A DNA stretch of 64,000 nt from the NCBI GenBank assembly GCA_026724425.1, contig JAIUCV010000646.1:62001-126000 (forward strand). The letters run 5' to 3'. The position numbers and the translations under genes are program-made. The stretch is from Erythrophleum ivorense. Lineage: Eukaryota > Streptophyta > Magnoliopsida > Fabales > Fabaceae. Shown here one piece after another: positions 60,441 to 64,000 of the stretch; the first letter of the stretch is position 1, and every line of letters begins with the position of its first letter. The notes beneath the pieces were generated by a model. That model was not told the origin of the DNA. It worked only from the letters and a program-made list of their open reading frames with translations, and did no database searches.

Positions 60441-60445
60441 GTTCA

Positions 60446-60735
60446 TATGGTCAGTTTGTATTTCTATGTCATTCAAGGGCCAAATGAAGTTCAATACTCA
60501 TAAAATTTTATAAGCATATAACTGAAATTATAAGCTTTCTAGAGCCACTAAGTTTGCATGAAAAAGAGTTGTATAGAGAAAGTTATGAATTTTTGAAGTT
60601 AGAGGTCTGCTAATACTCGAATACTATAGTAGTTTCTAATATGTAATGGATTTTGTGGATTAAGCTTTCCATAGCCACCAAGAGCACGTCATTTGGAGCT
60701 CTGTAGATGGAGATATACATTTTGAAAGTTTAGGT
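60446..60735 (+). repeat. Continuation of the family-B-like LTR fragment
   Basis: It resumes the third 141-bp unit (tatggtcagtttgtatttctatg) and then follows the LTR interior (compare 59620-59770 of B3). The family-A copy A4 interrupts it at 60736. Confidence 0.75.
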
Positions 60736-63700
60736 TGTAACAACCCTAATTCTTGATTACCGTGATTAAGTTTAATAGTATGATTAGTAATCGCAAATCA
60801 AGGTATAAAGTCATTATAATTGATTAAAATAGGAGAAAGTAGGAAAATTTGAACTTTAATATCATTAGGGTCATTAGCTAAATAGCTACAACTAATTAAA
60901 TCAATAAGTGACTATAATTATCATTTAAGACCTTCGATTCATCTTACTACTGATTTCAACTCACAAAAACCTCTTATAAATATTCCAAAGTCATTGCCCA
61001 ACATTATTATAGCAAATCTCAAGGTCTCTAAGTCAAAAATAAGAATTTGGGAGCCAACTTAGACCTTTCATGATGCGGCTAAGTTGGTTGCTGGAACCTA
61101 AAATCCATGTTTCGCATCTTGTGTTGCATGTAATGTCTGGTTTTCATAAAAATAACAGAACAGATACATTTTCAAAGTAAGTCCTCTGAAATAAATTAGT
61201 TAAGGTCCAAAAAAATTAGAATAATGATCTAGACATTAAGTAATAAAATTAGGAGGCTAAAGGTACCCTAGAACAGAGGCTAAAATAACTAAACAAAATT
61301 TAACAAAATAGCAATGTAATGTAATGACATTTTAGTAATTTTGGGCAAACTTTGGAATTTTCATAGGAGGAATTTCTAAATAGAAATTTTGAGTTTTCTG
61401 GGGTTCTTAGAGGCCTTGAAAACTATGGGAAGCTGCGGGACAATTAAAACTCCTCAAGTGTACGCTTTCTAGCGACGGTTGACCTAAAATTTGACCCTTT
61501 CATTTGAGAAGGTTTTAGCCCCAATTTGACTAAATCCAAAGGCATTTTATGAGATTGAGAAGCTAAATTTTATGATAGAAAAGACAGTTCTCAAAAAGGA
61601 GTTAAAACGAACAAGAAACAAAAATGCCAAGAGTAAGGGACATAATTGAAACTTTGGAAACAATTCTTGTAAACCTAGCTCTATATACCCCATGCCCCAC
61701 TCTTCTACTCATTTAGTCCATTTCATTTTTGCATAAACTAGAGAAAGGAGTAAAGGAGTGAGGCGCACAAGGGAGGAGAGAAAGGGAGAAGAAAAAGCAA
61801 GAAAAAGGTATGGTTTTTCATGGATTTTCTTGGTTTCTCTTTAGCAAATTCCTTCTCCTTCATCTTCCCTTCTTTTCTATGGAATTATTAAAGTATTTGG
61901 GGCTGTTTTGAGGTTAGACATAAGAGTAAATTTTAGAATTCAAGGAGAAGAAGCCAAGCAAAGTGAAGAGCACGTAAAGGAAACCAAGAAACCAAGGTAT
62001 TTTGCTACTTGTATGCTTGATTCCTTTTGTTCCTTCTTTTGAATGAATTTACCCATGAAATTTGGCATGCATATAGATCTCATGTAGAACTTTTTGAAAA
62101 GCTAAAAACCAAATTATTTAGAGCTTTGTGGAATTAATTATGATTTTTTAAAGTTTTCAAATTTTAGCTATCCTGAGATGGTTACTGTTCATATAATCAA
62201 TTTTTTCTCTTGCATCATTCGAGCGACAATAGGTGTTCAATGCTCATAAAATTTTATAAACATAAAATAGACATGATAATCTTTCTATGGCCACTAAGAT
62301 CACCCTAATTGGATATCTGAGCAGGGAGATATGAATTTTTAAAGTTCTATGATAGTATCAATAGTGTCAAGCGACATTGGTTACTGTTCCATCAATTTCT
62401 AGTGTCTAGATATCTATATTTTGGTCTAGACTTATTTTCATATAAAGTATACATTTATAGCTTTCCAGAATAGTATAGTGTACTTGATTTCAATTTTTTC
62501 TAGAATTAGTTATGATTTTTCAAAGTTTATGACAAAAAATTGACCCATGAATCCGAGGCTGCACATGTAAATTTTATGTATATGGTTCATGAGCTCGAGT
62601 TATTGGCCACTTCTTGAGATGATTCTAAGTTGTATTTGTGTATTTAAATATGAGAATGAGATGGATGAGTTCATATGGTTCATGAGGCACGAAATGAAAA
62701 ATTTATCCACAAAAATAATCCATTATTTTTATTGTATTTTCTTTGACAAAGTAGCTTAGCCAATGAATATGAATTAGAAATGAGATGAGATGAACTATAT
62801 GAACATGGTGTTACATTGTGGCCTAAGATTTTCATGTTGTGACAAAGTTGCTCTCTGGTTTGACTTCTCACATTTTCGTAAATCTCGCCATAGTGAGCCT
62901 ATGTGGACCATAGTGGAAACACCTTGGAACCTACTATAGCAAATTTCCTGATTCATGCTTTGATGGGCTATATTTGAGCCACGATGAAACTAACTACTAG
63001 AACACTTATCACCTGATTCCTCAACTTGTGCTGTGGTAAAAAAATTTTGGCTGTAGTGAGGTTGCTCTCTGTTACCTTCCTTGTTCAACTTTTTCATTTT
63101 GCGCCGAGGCGAGACACCTCGCTCCAGATGCTCCTTGCCTCTACTTGACACTTGGCCACGACTTAGCCCATTTTGGCTGTGGTGTGACCCTCTTCAGCAC
63201 CATTTCTTCGTAAGTTTTATCCCTTACACTACAACTCTCATTCTAATAATACTCCAAGGCTACTCTACCTTAATTTGTAAGGCTATAATGGCATTCATCT
63301 ATCTAATGTACTCAGCATGTCTCTCATTGCCAAATCAAATCTTAGGTGTAACTTCCTATTCACCAAACTTCCATACATAAGCAAATTCATGAGTTAATGA
63401 TAGCAAAAGGATTCACAATTTACTAACATTATTATTCATGTTACTACCATAACATACTTCTAAGAAATAAGTCATATATATATATATATATCCATATAAT
63501 AAGGTTTCATATCAGATATATACCAGTGCATACATTAGATGCCAAATTGTAAAGAGCCTAACTCCCTGTTAATTATATTAATGTTGACCAAAACACAAAA
63601 TACCTACACTTGATAATATGATTACATGATTATGATGCTATACAAAGAACAAGAAAATTAGCATCTACCCTAAATTAGCTCAGCCCAAGTGTATCTCCAC

Positions 63701-64000
63701 GCATAAGGCCTCAGCTCATGGATGTGTATCCACTTGCTTTCTCTTATCCTTTCCCGAAGAGCCTTCACTTAAAAGTATTATCCCATAAAAAGGGGTGAAA
63801 TGCAAATCTTAGTAACCAATGGCAAATTCCATTCATATATTCCAATTTAATTAACATATGTACATGAATATCATATTAGCATCAGAAAAATATACCAGTC
63901 ATATCAGTAAATGAAACAATTAGGCTATCAATGACTACTATCTCATATTAGCAATCATATATAATATGTTAATGGCCAATAACACTGAGAAAGGCTCATC
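60736..64000 (+). mobile_element. Family-A LTR (copy A4), interrupted by B4 and cut by the window end
   Basis: It starts TGTAACAACCC and follows the family-A sequence, with 'gattaagtttaatagtatgattag' matching the A1-A3 starts. It resumes at 62816 and is still in family-A sequence at the window end (compare 63600-64000 with 54240-54660). Its CCGCGGCCAAT-type block is almost wholly eroded (e.g. cgccatagtgagcc), making it the most decayed copy. Its end and target-site duplication lie outside the window. Confidence 0.85.
61129..62815 (+). mobile_element. Shortened family-B solo LTR (B4) inside A4
   Basis: It starts TGTAATGTCTGG and ends GGTGTTACA, as family B does, but is only 1687 bp. The first 0.9 kb and the last 0.8 kb match B3, and about 2 kb of LTR interior is absent. 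The flanks TTGCA and TTGTG agree in three of five bases, so the target-site duplication is uncertain. Confidence 0.8.

Overview
This is nuclear DNA from a seed plant, most likely a eudicot. Both host genes are of recognisable plant types, split by GT-AG introns, and embedded in AT-rich DNA dominated by plant LTR retrotransposons. The species cannot be told from the sequence alone. No prokaryotic, organellar, viral, tRNA, rRNA or CRISPR feature was recognised.

Genes. (1) An intact-looking sorbitol (L-iditol) 2-dehydrogenase gene lies on the + strand in six coding exons (1950-15663, 357 aa). Its third intron is 11.3 kb because it holds a degenerate LINE with a 16-bp target-site duplication (TSD), a degenerate Ty1/copia element with both LTRs and a 5-bp TSD, an older repeat and a 151-bp tandem duplication. 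(2) A CCCH zinc-finger/WD40 (ZFWD-type) gene lies tail-to-tail on the - strand in nine coding exons (23356-17586). All splice sites read correctly and frame is kept through exon 8. However, exon 6 has an in-frame TAG and exon 9 lacks two bases, so this copy looks recently broken. A 2.7-kb solo LTR sits 56 bp upstream of its ATG and separates it from what looks like the original promoter.

Repeats. From 26.6 kb to the window end there is no host gene that I can support. The region is a nested stack of three LTR families. Family A (about 2.7 kb, TGTGACGACC...GTGTTACA) occurs as solo LTRs at 23413-26128, 29614-34557 (with a 2.2-kb unclassified insert) and 53085-55853, each with a perfect 5-bp TSD, and as a partial copy at 60736 to the window end. 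Family B (about 3.7-3.9 kb, TGTAACATCC...GGTGTTACA) occurs as solo LTRs at 37443-45163 (outer, +), 40016-43706 (inner, inverted inside the outer), 56583-60440 and 61129-62815. Family B is tied to a Ty3/gypsy chromovirus (Tekay-like) because a family-B LTR on the - strand (about 49080-52632) directly follows a polypurine tract and a pol end carrying a chromodomain. A third LTR (family C) ends at 46430 and leads into a decayed Ty3/gypsy gag-protease-RT stretch on the + strand (46431-48830). Small elements include a 311-bp Tourist-like MITE (TSD TAA), a palindromic MITE-like insert and a possible SINE.

Order of events from nesting: chromovirus and family-C elements first, then family-B LTRs inside them, then family-B into family-B and family-A into the chromovirus, with a MITE in the outer family-B LTR. 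Nearly every LTR copy has been reduced to a solo LTR. No previously undescribed gene system was found. The most unusual points are the doubly broken ZFWD gene with its displaced promoter, the solo LTR nested head-on in a solo LTR, and an array of CCGCGGCCAAT motifs in family-A LTRs that decays step by step between copies.
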